The notes under the pieces: generated by a model
What the model saw: only the letters and a program-made list of their open reading frames with translations
Database searches by the model: none
Told to the model about the DNA's origin: nothing
Made by a program: the position numbers and the translations under genes
Shown here: positions 27,201-37,452 of the stretch, piece by piece
Numbering within the stretch: the stretch's first letter is position 1
Layout of the letters: every line of letters begins with the position of its first letter
Source of the DNA: Galaxea fascicularis
Lineage: Eukaryota > Cnidaria > Anthozoa > Scleractinia > Euphylliidae
Length of the DNA: 64,000 nt
NCBI GenBank assembly: GCA_948470475.1
Contig: OX419344.1
Location: forward strand, 11,759,804 to 11,823,803
Reading direction: 5' to 3'

Positions 27201-28697
27201 TTTATACGCAGACGAATTATCAGACGAACTATCGTTCTTTGCCCAAGTTCGTCCCAGACGGATGATCCGTCTCTAGTATAAATCGGGCCAATATTTCACA
27301 ACGGAAATCTGCATAACTGATGACAACAACAAGTATTTATATAAATTATACTGAATCGTTCGTTAAATGCAAAGAACAAGGGCGTCCAAGTTACTTGTCT
27401 CATGAAAAACTTTTATCTTTTAAACACCCATTTTCTCGAACAAAGTTAGTTTCTTTTCTTCCAACAAGATGGAGACAAAATTTCTTGACAGGAACATCGA
27501 ATACAGCTAACCATTGCGATTTCATCGGCAATAAGGTGACGCTCGCTTGTATTTATGTTTTCAAAATGGGTCCTTTGAAAGCGCTTGCCTCGTGTAAAAC
27601 ATGAGACAGCCAGGGGCGTTTGATTTATTAAAATATCTGAAACACATTAACAATATATTAGCAATGAAATTGAATTTCTGCTGATGAAGAATCTCGGAAG
27701 CGAACTGATCTTTTAAAATGCATCGTTTGAAAATCCCGTTTGAGCAACAGCAGCCACAATGAACGACCTCATATATGAAGCTTATGGTGTTATATCGTGC
27801 TCCAGTAGTTGCTCACGAAACACATCCATGCTGTATTCTGTGTATTTCCCTCAGACTTCTATCGGTGAACTCGTGTCGCAAAAAATGATTATAAAGTACT
27901 TGAACGAAACAGTGCTTACGCGAGCATTTCTCTTCTTTTCTTCGACAAGCACTGTATGAATTGCGCCAAAAAAAATACAATTGCGCAAGACATCACAATG
28001 ATTCAGTCCGCCATTACGTGCCCACAATCATTTTACGGATTTAAATCATTTCGGGATTTTACTTTTTCATACTTTTTTCGACTACCGTTAGTACTTCTCA
28101 TTAACCCCAACCGCCACAGATAAAACTTATATGCTCTGAAACTTGTGAAAGGTTTAAGCTTGCGTCACCTAATATCGTCGACGGTCGACAGGATTTCAAA
28201 TGGCGTAATAATCGAGTGGATGGTCGCTAGCTTTCGGGTTTATAAACTGCTCTTCAGAATACCGACTTTGTCTACAGAAGAACCGTTTGTGGAAGAGAAA
28301 AATCGTTCCTTTTGTTCAGCGATTTCCTTTTAAAAATTACGATGCCGTTGTCCAGTTTTCAATTCCATGGTTAAAGTATGGCAGCCGTTGCTTTCACGCA
28401 TGAATTATCACAGACTGTTTTACGCGTGAAAAAAGAATTCAAAAACTGAATACCCTACTAGAAAATCAGCAACGAAACACTATCCTGGAACTAGCTGCTT
28501 CTTCGCACTTCCAGTTCTTAAGCTTGATGTTCTTGAACATAGTCAAGAGATAAATTTCAAAACTTATTAAAATAAGCTCACCTATGTCCGCAAGAAGATT
28601 GAACTGGGTCTTGTAAGACATAACGACATTCAATACACTTGTACCGCTCTAGGTCCGTAGAGACGAATTCAGTAGTATTATCATTAAGTATAGACAT
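20047..28697 (-). CDS. TRAF3-like TNF-receptor-associated factor, complete, two coding exons
   Basis: Cytoplasmic adaptor and probable E3 ubiquitin ligase that couples TNF-receptor and Toll/IL-1-type receptors to NF-kB, MAP-kinase and interferon-type pathways. Exons are 28582-28697 and 20047-21589; the split codon AG/G restores the RING sequence CGHRFC. The 552-residue product has a RING finger with ligands C21, C24, C36, H38, C41, C44, C58 and D61 (CPxD ending), TRAF-type zinc fingers at about 85-230, a coiled coil at about 235-345, and a C-terminal MATH/TRAF-C domain at about 399-549. MATH motifs FYTSRYGYK, YLNGDG, MRGEYD, NSSSF and MNIASGCP are of the TRAF1/2/3/5 type and closest to TRAF3 (568 residues in human), not TRAF6. 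The start at 28697 gives 20 residues before the first RING cysteine. A damaged tandem copy lies just upstream. Confidence 0.93.
22169..22321. mobile_element. Foldback (MITE-like) element, full copy
   Basis: Two arms of about 65 bp, running from GGCCATATTCGTATTCTCGG inward to GCTCTTGCAGGGG, are near-perfect inverted copies separated by about 20 bp. A partial copy with the same arm and loop is at 54941-55040 in opposite orientation, so this is a mobile family. Confidence 0.75.
22892..23059. mobile_element. Short TIR element with CAGGCGCGGATCC ends
   Basis: The 168-bp element begins CAGGCGCGGATCCAGG and ends with the inverted form; the next inner bases (TGAAATGGG and GTGAATTTT) are also inverted. 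The sequence CACAC flanks both sides (22887-22891 and 23060-23064). It could be a five-base duplication, but its simple composition makes that uncertain. Confidence 0.6.
24010..24290 (-). mobile_element. tRNA-containing repeat, copy 1
   Basis: A tRNA-like unit (24147-24218) is embedded between two flanks. The flank on its 5' side, containing TTGACCTGCTCCCAACGTCA, is also present next to tRNA-like remnants at about 51250-51380 and 63640-63785. The repeat therefore extends both upstream and downstream of the tRNA part, unlike an ordinary tRNA-headed SINE. Confidence 0.6.
24147..24218 (-). pseudogene. tRNA-Thr-like sequence (anticodon GGT) inside a repeat
   Basis: The 72-base unit folds as a cloverleaf: seven-base acceptor stem GGCTTCA/TGAAGTC (one G-U), D arm GCTC/GAGC, and T arm ACGGG-TTCAAAC-CCCGT. 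The anticodon loop is CCGGTGT, so position 33 is C in place of the universal T, and the last anticodon-stem pair is A-C. These defects and its membership in a repeat family argue against a working tRNA gene. Internal A and B boxes are well kept, so RNA polymerase III transcription is possible. Confidence 0.65.
24557..25897. mobile_element. TTAA-flanked DNA element (1.34 kb), piggyBac/Kolobok-like
   Basis: TTAA occurs at 24553-24556 and 25898-25901. The ends GGAACAGTATCCCGATTCTG and, inverted from the right, GGGGACAGTGTCCCGATTCT form terminal repeats of about 27 bp with one indel. An open frame at 24543-24950 (+, 135 aa) starts before the left end and has a basic C-terminus but no transposase motif that I can name. 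A perfect palindrome at 25530-25657 lies within. Confidence 0.6.
25530..25657. repeat. Perfect 58-bp inverted repeat with 12-bp loop
   Basis: Arms 25530-25587 and 25600-25657 are exact reverse complements; the loop is TGGGTCGTGAAT. Each arm also contains its own short palindrome TGTAACTTAAAAAGTTACA. Lack of any mismatch suggests a recent origin or copying between the arms. Confidence 0.9.
27193..27290. mobile_element. Probable short MITE with GGCC-GTATTTATA ends
   Basis: TGGCCGTATTTATA on the left and TATAAATCGGGCCA on the right are imperfect inverted ends enclosing repeated CAGACGA words. Related strings occur near 30420-30480 and 30860-30945, suggesting further copies. Confidence 0.4.
28582..28697 (-). 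CDS. TRAF gene, coding exon 1 (first half of RING)
   Basis: The exon is 116 bp, ATG at 28697, ending in phase 2 before the donor gtgagc. It encodes the first two zinc-ligand pairs, YKCIECRYVLQDPVQSSCGH. The in-frame extension upstream to 28796 lacks a family match and was left out. Confidence 0.88.
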
Positions 28698-31341
28698 TTC
28701 TAGTGTGCACCTTTGCCGAACAGTTTCGAAGAACACAACTGATATCACTTCCGCAGGATACAGAAAGCGAAGGTGCTTTGTCAGCACAACTGTCATAAAT
28801 TTGATCGATATTCATACAACAGGGGATTCCCCGCTCAATCGCGCTGCTCGCGCCTACAGACATCAATCAACCAATCCGGAACGACTTCAGCCTGTGCGGG
28901 TTCTTGTTCTAGGAAGCTGATCAACCTCCTTTGCAAATATACTTTGTCTGCAGTTCATGGAGAGAAAATGATTCATATTTCATTCTTTCCCTCCTTGCTA
29001 AATGTAACCTGTTGAGTAACAGGTCTTTGAACGCCGGTGGCGTCATCAATATAACAAACACTGGAAGAAGGTTTCCTTTATTTTTTGACAAGTCTTTTGT
29101 TCTAGTAACTTTTACCTTTGGCAAGTCAGCGTTGTTAATTATCTTGTGTAAGTGTTTCTGTTACTCCATAGGGATTAATTAGGTTCAATATTTAAACCGC
29201 ATCGTATCGCATCAATTTGTGCACTCACAAGTTTTACTAGTTGGTGAGTTGATGTTTTCTTCTTATGTTGTGGCACACATTCGCTAAGATTTGTTCGTTT
29301 GTAACACGATTTACTGTCTTCGTTCATATTCTGTTTGTCAGTTTCTTACGAGTTTGTATGCATTTGCTTCTTGCGCCCAGGTTAAAGGTCGTACTTCACA
29401 TGAGCCGAACTAAATTCAGTCATTAAAGTTCATGATCTGTAGTGAATATGAAGTTCGACGTTTGACTCAAAAGGCGAACTTTACTAATTTCGGTCAATGA
29501 CCTAAACTGCAAATAAGAATAGCGATATTCACTGTTTACAAACAAGTCTTTTGGTATTTAAATTTTGCCAACCACAGAACAAAAGAATCCTTTGTTTCGA
29601 GGGCCAATAAACCTCTGGTTGGCACATTAATGACAATAGGTGACGTAACGATGAGTATCGCTATACCTCACAAATTAATTCAGGGGCAACAACAACAAGT
29701 AACTTAATTTGCATGACCATAACTTCATACAATTAGGGAGCTTACGAAACCACGACGCCGACGGCAACGATGACGCTACAAAACCATAAGTTTAGTGAGC
29801 AAAAACAATGGCTCCGCACGCTCTGCACGTGCGTTTTACATTTTGGTGCATTTCTTTACCGTCATCTCCTGACGACATGAAGTGACCAAATTCAAGGTTC
29901 TGTGGAGGACGTTAGCACATACGATGAATTTTCAGTCCTCTCTCTACGCTTCCAACTCACTCATAACAGTTTAATTCCTCAACAGTTACTACACATTTTT
30001 AACGCGAAACAACATACATAGTTTCGTAGTGATATGATAACGCAAACTTGTATTTTTCAATGAAGTCCTTGTAGCCGTCGTCGTCCTCGTTTCGTAAGCT
30101 CGCTAACATGTTACAAAAGCACGTATCTTAACAAGAACAGTGTAATAAGAAGGAAAATACAAATTAAAGATACATCAGTCTGATCTAAGCAAAATAGAAT
30201 GAACTTCGTCAATTCACAGGAGAATTAGCCGGTCTATAGAAGATACTGATTGGTCATATTCGGTAGGTGATTTTTTATTTTGCTATAAAATCTGTTCCTA
30301 AGCATTGAGTATTTAGGACAGTGTATTTCATCTTAAACTTGACTCGATCCACAAGTCGGGCAGAGTCTATCAAACCTTGGGATTTGATCGTATCTACCAG
30401 ATTCAATCATAGTTTGTGATTGGCCGTATTTATCTTGGAAGACGAATTATGCGCCAGTTCAAGATAAATACGGAGACGCATAAAACAGCAGTAGAAGAAT
30501 TAAAGTATAAAGACGGAGATGAGCCTACTAGAACTGTTGAAGCGGTAAATCGAAACAAAATGGCTGCATTTGTCGCGCTTTAACAAGTCGGCTTTGGCAA
30601 TTGTACATCGTGGTTTTCTCAAATGAAAGGAATAAGTTCGAAAACGAACAGTTGCAGTGTTTTTTGAATGGCAAAGCAGTGAAAGAAAACGGAGATGCAG
30701 CGAAATGATACTCGAAGACGAATGAGGCCTTTACTACGGAGCCCCTTACGAACACGAGATCTACCGCCGTCAGTTTTTAGGTATTTTTTTGGCAACAAAA
30801 CCGTGTGAAGTGTTGGTCGGGAGGTTACAGAGATTTTGCTAAGTTCGTCTGTTTTGTGTGTCCCATGTTTATCTTGACGAATATTCGTCTCAGACGAATT
30901 CTACGTCTATATATGTGCTTATACATGTGCTTATTTGGCCGACATTACAATATCTAAAATTATCTTTTTTGTACACTCAACAGCTTGTTAACCACTATCA
31001 GTTAAATTTGTATCATCCGATCATGGATCACTAAGATAAGAACTACATCGGCAAAAACCAATTCAGGTCTGTAGAATTGGCGAAAGCTCAACACTTTTCA
31101 GCACGCCTTGAAGTTGTGTAAGACTATAGTTTCGGCTACACAAATTTGCCTGGAAGTATCTGATGAGCGGAAGTGGAATTGAAGAGAGCGTGCTCCACGG
31201 GTTCTGGAAACCGATGATCACTCGTGTCACTACCATATGCACTTGCCAAGGATGCCTGCTTGGCCTGCTCAAACGGATGTGGATGATTTGACGATGTCTG
31301 TCGACCACCACCGAGCGGCATTTCTTTGTAAGCTAATAACA
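28698..31341. other. DNA between the TRAF gene start and the TRAF relic
   Basis: No gene is supported. It should include the TRAF promoter just above 28697, but no clear TATA or CCAAT pair was identified. It contains the element at 29736-30103. The segment just left of the relic's stop codon (31063-31341), where a MATH domain would be expected, encodes nothing MATH-like in any minus frame. Confidence 0.6.
29736..30103. mobile_element. TIR element, 368 bp, TA-flanked
   Basis: Ends GGGAGCTTACGAAACCACGA and inverted GCGAGCTTACGAAACGAGGA match over about 22 bp with few differences; TA occurs on both outer sides. This is compatible with a Tc1/mariner-type MITE. No coding capacity. Confidence 0.6.
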
Positions 31342-33569
31342 CTAGCCTTTCAATTCGTCTAGGAATTCCAAACGTCGCATCATTCCCTGGCTATTTCGTC
31401 CGGCCTGCCCTTGGGAGTTGATCATAGTCTCGATAACTCCATGAAGCTCGTGAATGACCGACCACTGTGCTTTAAAATTCTCTTCCAGTCTTGCCTGCTT
31501 CAACTGATGCGTGGTAAGCATTTGGTTCTGTTGCGCCAGAGCTTCAGTTAGCAGGGTCAGTCCCGCCTCGTAAATTTGATTCAGCTTCTGGCACTCGTTC
31601 AGCTGAACTTGCAGTTCCTTTTTTAGCTCCAAGATCTCTTTTCTGTTAGGGAGCGTTAAATGCTTGGCTGTATGAGAACTATTATGCTCATCCAGAGACT
31701 CTACTGGACCATGAAAGTCACACCCCATTGAACTAAAACCACACTGCACAGTTACCTTTGGGCACGACTTCACGTAGACTGGCAGCTTTTCTCTTGGACT
31801 TTCATCCTCATCACAGCCATGAGGACATTCAACTGGAAACTTCCCACACTGTTTCAAATGTTGCGGTATCTTCACTTCACGGTGACCAGCCTGACAGCGT
31901 GGGCAATCGACGACTTTAACTGCACATGCTTTTTCGAGATGTTCCTCTAGTTGGCATCTGACGACCGCCACATTACAACCGAAACTAATGTTCAAACATT
32001 TTACTTCTGAGAGAGGACATTCTGTTTCGTGGCTTTGTAGTTCGGCTAGTGGTCCCGTCCAATGACAACCACGTGCTTTGTTACAGCAGAAACATTCCAT
32101 GGCCAGGAGCTCTTTCTGGGCGCATTTGTCCCTGAAAACATGTTGTCTTTGCAGTGCCTCACCATCGCAAGGGCATCTCTGCTCACTGGCGTCCCTCTTG
32201 AAAATGGCTTCCCAACAGGAAAAACAAGACCTGTAGTGATATGAGCAATGTCCGCAATGTTGAGAGAAATGCAAAGACACGAGCTCCTATATGAGTGCGT
32301 CTTTTCTTCCCGGTTACCCAGGCCCTAGGCTGGTTTTTACTAGAGCATAAGCACAGGCATGAGCATAAGCAAAAGTGCAAGTGAAAACAGCAGCGACTTA
32401 AGCATAAGCATAAGCAGAAACAATAAGAAGAACGAACTCACGTATTTGTCTTATGCTGTTTCACCTGCTTTCACCAGTAACGCACTCGACATAAGCATAA
32501 GCAGATAAGCACAAGAATTAAAAACGAACAGTTCTGTTTTTCTTGTGAAAACCAGCCTTATAGCGTTCCTGTAGCCGTACCAACCTTCGGAGAAAAATCG
32601 TTTTCTCCCCCCCCCCTTGGTTATTTTCCTCGGGAGGGGGGAGGGGTGGAAGGGTTGTTCGTAGATTAGAATAAGAGCCTTTTCCCGAAGAATTTCAAAA
32701 CCGCAGAGTTGATAAGTGTATTATGGTTTCGCAAACACAGCAAAACAGTTCCTTCAGCTTCCGGGTATTCAATGGGACAAAAATGCGAAAGTTCAGTAGA
32801 AATGTTCCGGAATTTACTTGTTTGAAAAAGAATACTTTAGAATATGCTAACACAGCACCCTTTTGAGATTCCGCTAAATGAATTCATGCATGAAAAGTTC
32901 TTGGTAAGGCTTTGCGTGTTTGGAATTTGAACATTGTTTAACCCTTAGTGCTCCACAGGGCGGAAATGATCCGCGTTTCGCTTTTTTAATCGTGAAAATC
33001 GAGATAAATAAGAAATAGGTTTTATGTACTATTTGCAAGGAATTCGTACTTTCGTCGGATTTCGGTGAAGGCGACATTAATAAAAGATAACGTCTTTCCA
33101 GCTATCCAGGAAAACGACTTTATTTCTGCAAGCTTCGTTACGTCATCTGGTTTGTTCTGTGCTTTTTTTACGTCGGGTTTGCATAGTCTCGTTTATGGTG
33201 CATTTATTTCGGTAAGTTTCGCATGTTTGGTCTCGGTCTCGGATTTTCAAACAAGGGTCTCGGCGACTCAACGAGTTTCGGATTTTACCATTCGCCAGCC
33301 GGATCCGGAGTTCGACCGACTGCCGGTCATTTAGACATCAGTCACAAACTACGATAGACTAAAGCGAGGGTTGTTTCATACTAAAAATACAGGTTTTTTT
33401 AGGCAACTGTTGGACAAACTTCGCACCTATACAATAGCTAATTCCCTAACCACTCACCTATGTCCCGCATAAAGACTGCACAGGGTCATGCGAAATTTTG
33501 TGGCATTCCATACAATTGTACCGATTATCTGAGTGAACGATCGAATTCGATGGCTTTTGGAAAAGACAT
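31342..33569 (-). pseudogene. TRAF-like tandem copy, RING exon frame-broken, MATH domain missing
   Basis: Exon 2 (31342-32230) is still open for 296 codons and encodes the second half of a RING, TRAF zinc fingers and part of the coiled coil, closely similar to the intact neighbour (for example FRDKCAQKE, CGKFPVECPHGCDE, QCGFSSMGC). It then stops after FLDELKG, where the neighbour continues through the rest of the coil into MATH. The RING exon (33458-33569) is recognisable as CMECHKISHDPVQSLCG, with an ATG at the equivalent place. It needs one frame change between the ATG and the RING and a second just before the donor, where an extra G makes TGC-GGG-ACA-TAG. The acceptor and donor positions match the intact gene. 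Either this is a decaying duplicate or exon 2 is used from another promoter. Confidence 0.75.
32327..32557. mobile_element. MITE-like element with internal AGCATAAG repeats
   Basis: The ends AGGCTGGTTTTTACTAG and inverted AAGGCTGGTTTTCACAAG enclose a run of degenerate AGCATAAGC units (for example 32342-32415 and 32491-32512). It sits in the intron of the TRAF relic. Target duplication is unclear. Confidence 0.5.
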
Positions 33570-33673
33570 TTTCTTTGGGGACTCCGAATACATTTTACCT
33601 CAACGTGCTTGTTGTATTAAACGCGCTCCTTTTTATTATCGAGGCGGATCTTTCAACGTCGTTTCTAGAACAG

Positions 33674-33693
33674 GACCACGTGATCACGTGGTC
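33674..33693. promoter_or_regulatory. Perfect 20-bp palindrome with two CACGTG E-boxes
   Basis: GACCACGTGATCACGTGGTC is its own reverse complement and carries two CACGTG sites with centres 8 bp apart, 100 bp upstream of the TRAF relic's ancestral start. CACGTG is the binding site of bHLH-zip factors such as USF, MITF or MYC. Regulatory use is only a possibility. Confidence 0.4.
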
Positions 33694-33802
33694 GAATGTG
33701 CTTTCCGGGAAAACTGCCGTGACAGCGCAAAACTTTCAAGCAAGAAACGCAAACAGCCGCCTACCAGGCGTCACCCACGGACGAGTGGGTGAGCCCACAA
33801 GG

Positions 33803-33877
33803 AGACGTCTGTTTTTATGCGTCTGTCCTCTATTGCATCATAACACGAGCCGTGGACAGACGCATAAAAACTGACGT
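33803..33877. repeat. 75-bp foldback
   Basis: GACGTCTGTTTTTATGCGTC and inverted GACGTCAGTTTTTATGCGTC flank a 25-bp loop; arms of about 25 bp differ at one position. It may be a small MITE. Confidence 0.6.
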
Positions 33878-34514
33878 CATTGTTTTTTACATTAAGAAAA
33901 ACCCAAAATTATCAAATGCCGGGAATAAATGAGGGGCGAAGACACCGTCAGCATAAAAAATTGCTACGGTTCCCAGTTGAGCGCGACACCACGCAAGTTT
34001 CCACACAAAGTTTTGACATCAAAACGTTGACGTTTCCGATGGCAACGAGAATGTATCCAATAGAAACTTTGTTTCCAAAACCAAAATGGAAGCTCAGTTC
34101 TTATAACGCAGTGGCGAAACTAAACTAAAATAAAATAAAATAAAACCTCCCGCATATTTTATGTTCATATTTGGAGCTTACGTACGCCCTCCAAATCCAG
34201 TCACCTCAGAAGCAGTTCCAACTTTGAACCTCAGAAAGAAAATTAACTTTCACGTTTGCAAGACGGTGAAAAGTGGCTTAGGATCATTCCTTCTGACAGT
34301 ACAAAAAGTCCTAGGAACTCAAAAACCGACCTGAAATTTCAAAAGAAGAGGCCTTTTTTAAAAACGTGTACCAGTTGGCAGGATGGAGAGGACATTTGTG
34401 CCACACATTTTTTTATGACAGAGAGGTCTAGATAATTATTTTCTCTCACATGTGGACTTTTTTTTAGTAATGACAGTAAATTGGCATCACAGCTCCTGTT
34501 TCCTGTCTGAATGG

Positions 34515-34785
34515 AGGCAGGATGGCCGAGTGGTTTAGGGCGCTGGATTTCAATGCGGTAACCCAGGTTCAAATCCCGCTCTGGCCACTTGCTGGTGTTG
34601 TTCAGGGTAGTCTCTGGTTCAACTCCTCGGTCATCCTTTTAAATAGCCATATGGTTTGCCTCCGGCCAGTTGGGATTCTTATCATGTTACGGTAATTTGA
34701 GTTATATGTTTCAAGGTGTTTAAGTGGAGTGCCTGTAAACTAGCTGATTAGCTAAGTGCACTTTCACTATAAACATTTGCATTTT
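34515..34785 (+). mobile_element. tRNA-derived SINE, near-complete copy
   Basis: The head has consensus RNA polymerase III boxes, A box TGGCCGAGTGG (34523-34533) and B box GGTTCAAATCC (34566-34576), in a leucine/serine-type tRNA-like sequence. The body continues with TCTCTGGTTCAACTCCTCGG and GGTTTGCCTCCGGCCAGTT. A second copy lies inverted at 45121-45720 and a 3' fragment at 1-150. Confidence 0.75.
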
Positions 34786-34924
34786 TCTTTTCATGTTTGG
34801 AGAAGGAATAAGAATTCCATCAAAGGGAAGCCAGAAAAACACTGGTACTCCCAATCTTTTTACTCTGAGTGGGCTACCTGTGGTCATAGTGTAACATTTA
34901 CCTTTCTAATGATACTGTAGTACA

Positions 34925-35053
34925 GGGGCCGGTTCCTGAAAGGTGTAATAACTCTATTCCTGGGATAAATGTGCCTTATTTAGTCGTTTATCCATGGAAT
35001 AAGGCACATTTATCCCTGGAATAGAGTTATTACACCTTTCAGGAACCGTCCCC
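34925..35053. mobile_element. Foldback element, 129 bp
   Basis: Two arms of about 55 bp, from GGTTCCTGAAAGGTGTAATA inward to AATGTGCCTTATT, are nearly perfect inverted copies around a short centre. CAG or ACAG on both sides may be the target duplication. Confidence 0.65.
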
Positions 35054-35479
35054 AGGTGTACAGGCTTGGCTTTACAATGATTTAAATTTATTTTTACACA
35101 GAGATTTGCACATCCAAGATAGGCAGTTTATGTTTTAAGTTAAGAAACAAGAAATGTAGCTTAACGGGATAACATACATGTACCCCTGTATCTGACCAGT
35201 TCTAAGAAGTTGTGGCCCTCCCTTCTAAAGGGTCCAAAAAAAACTCTGATCCTCCCCTTACTCCATTAAAAAAAACTGTGACCTATCTTAAAAGGCATTT
35301 TTTTTAAAATGGCCCTCCCCAAAGTGAGGCTAAAAAAATATTGACCCTCCGCTAAATAATGACTGATCCTTTGATGGGCTGAGTTTGTTGGTTCTCTACT
35401 CAGCTGCAAGAGGTTTTTCTCTGGGTACTCTGGTTTTCCCCTCTCCTCAAAAACCAATGTTTGATTTGATCTGATTTAG

Positions 35480-35550
35480 AGTTTATTTGATTTACAGTCT
35501 CCCCAGCTAGAAATATTTGAGACTCAAATAAAGTTATTATTATTAAGCTT
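35480..35550 (+). repeat. Retroposon-like tail: AATAAA followed by (TTA)n
   Basis: AATAAAG is directly followed by TTATTATTATTA, the usual end of a LINE- or SINE-type insertion. The body upstream is not recognised. Confidence 0.35.
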
Positions 35551-36490
35551 GACCTGTGAATGATAAAGTCCAATAAAATTTGATCTGCAAATCATCTTCA
35601 GTTGTTTTGTGAGCCAATTTCTGGTTATCTTGGTGACCTGTTAAACACTGCATTGCAAGTTGAAAAAGTTAGACTGTCTTTTGCCACTGTGGCATGGAAA
35701 GACTGCTACAAAATATGTTTCTTTTCTTCTAAGAAGGAATTTGAAAGTCACTTCTTCATGTTGCAAGGGCCATTTGAGTAACAGAAAAAGTACTTCCCCA
35801 CATTTGAACAAACTTACAGTAATTCTCATGACAGGGTGGTCCCTTATGAAATTTTACCTTTCTGTTTTCAAGTGGATGCCCATACATTTAAATAAGTTAC
35901 CTTTTAAAATGCTTTCAGTCTTGGATTAGCTTTCATCTGTTTTCATGAACTAGACCTGAAGAGTTTAGGATTCCCATGTATTCAGAAAAAAACTATCTTC
36001 TGTGAAAACCGTGGACACAATGTACAGTAAAACTATACTTCCAAATTGCCCAGTTTTTGCCAAAAGAAACCATTGAAGCTTGTTTCATGTTTTGTTTGTT
36101 ATAGTTTAAGGAGGGTTTTTTTGTTGCTGTAGCACTTGTGAAACAATAAAAGATTACATTGAAAGATATTAATTTGATGATGTGGGCAAACTTTAAGTCT
36201 CTTTACAACTTTATTGTTGGACTACACTTTAAGGGTACTTGTGACATCATCGGTTACCATGGCAATGCACCAGGTCCACAAAAAGGCCCTTTAAATTTCA
36301 GCTTCTGTAAATTATCTGAAAAACTAATTTGATAACCTAGTTTTTTTCTTTGTTGGAAATAATATATAATAAAAAATGTTCTTAACAAAAAATGGGGTGT
36401 GTACATTGCACGAACATGCATGCAGCTAAAAATCCTCTCCAGCCTCCTTAACAAATCACTGAGTAAGAGAGCCCTTATACATGAAAATGG

Positions 36491-37385
36491 TAGCCTCCCA
36501 CGCAGTCGTTTTTAGGGGAGTCGTATTTCACCTCCACCCCACAAACGCCTGCTTACCCGAGAGCAACATTCCTTTCCCGCAGCCTAGCCAATCACATTTT
36601 ACCTACTGATTTCTGGAAAGTGACGTCAACCGCACAACAGGAAACAACGGACTCGAACGGTTTGCGCTGTCTGCATGCTCTATATTCGAAATTTCACGTT
36701 TAAATCACTTTCAGTTGTCTGCAATGCAGGAATTCAATAAGCGGAGGAGCGACATATTTTTCAATTTGCCCACAGGATATTGGAAATCACTGACATCTAA
36801 GCTTTGCCACCGGTCTTCAATAGCCACTTCCTCAGTACACGGCGTAGTTGTTGAGATATCAATTCAGGGGTTTTCGGCTTCTGTTAGTCTCAGCGATTTA
36901 AAGGATGGACACTCGGAAAACATAGAGAAGATGGCCTTTCCAGTTGTATTTGGAACTCCCATGTTCGATAGTGAGAAAACACGTTTCCATTTCTCGTGAT
37001 TTCATTGATATAATAGTGGTGTCAGGCCCAACACGGACTCATTTATCCTGTATTTACGCTTTTGAACTGTAGGCTTTTGAGTTTTGCTCTAACGATTATG
37101 TCTTTCCACTGATTCTACATGAGATGTTGGATGGTTCTTTGTACATTTCCCTCAGTGTTTTCCTTCAGACTATTGTAGGCATTGATGAGCGAGTTATATT
37201 GTGTGACAAAGGTCAAAAAGCCAACTTGCGACAGGAAGCACGTTTTATGACTGTGATTCGTTTGTGATTGGCTTGGACGCCTTGCATGTCAAACAATGGG
37301 AAAGGAATGTTGCTCTCGGGTAAGCAGGCGTTTGTGGGGTGGAGGTGAAATACGACTCCCCTAAAAACGACTGTGTGGGAGGCTA
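36491..37385. mobile_element. MULE-type element with long TIRs and a 9-bp target duplication
   Basis: The 895-bp element has terminal inverted repeats of about 90 bp starting TAGCCTCCCACGCAGTCG on the left and TAGCCTCCCACACAGTCG on the inverted right. It is flanked exactly by TGAAAATGG at 36482-36490 and 37386-37394. Long TIRs and a 9-bp duplication are the hallmark of Mutator-like elements. No transposase is present. Inside, the frame 36715-36999 (+) contains SDIFFNLPTGYWKSL, which resembles the Walker A region of RecQ-type helicases with Trp replacing a Gly, suggesting a captured gene fragment. The right end is 67 bp from the TREX stop codon. Confidence 0.8.
36715..36999 (+). pseudogene. 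Possible RecQ-helicase-like fragment inside the MULE-type element
   Basis: Its reading frame gives LPTGYWKSL near the start, close to the LPTGxGKSL nucleotide-binding motif of RecQ-family helicases. The Gly before Lys is replaced by Trp, which would abolish ATP binding. The rest of the 94 residues has no match that I recognise, so it would be a first-exon fragment at best. Confidence 0.35.
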
Positions 37386-37452
37386 TGAAAATGGTGGATT
37401 AAAAAATCTTTTCTTGCCAGTGTTCAGTGGATGGAAAAGTTCAGTCTTTAAA

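Larger units (their letters stand above)
21590..28581 (-). other. TRAF intron 1 (7.0 kb), repeat-rich
   Basis: It carries the foldback element at 22171, a CAGGCGCGGATCC-ended element at 22892, a tRNA-derived repeat near 24010-24290, a TTAA-flanked element at 24557-25897 with a perfect palindrome inside it, and a possible short MITE near 27193-27290. No alternative exon with a family match was seen. Confidence 0.75.

Noticed and set aside
31063..31311. Minus-strand frame next to the TRAF relic as its missing MATH domain
   Set aside because: No MATH motif (FYTSRYGYK, LNGDG, FQRP or MNIASGCP types) is present in any frame.
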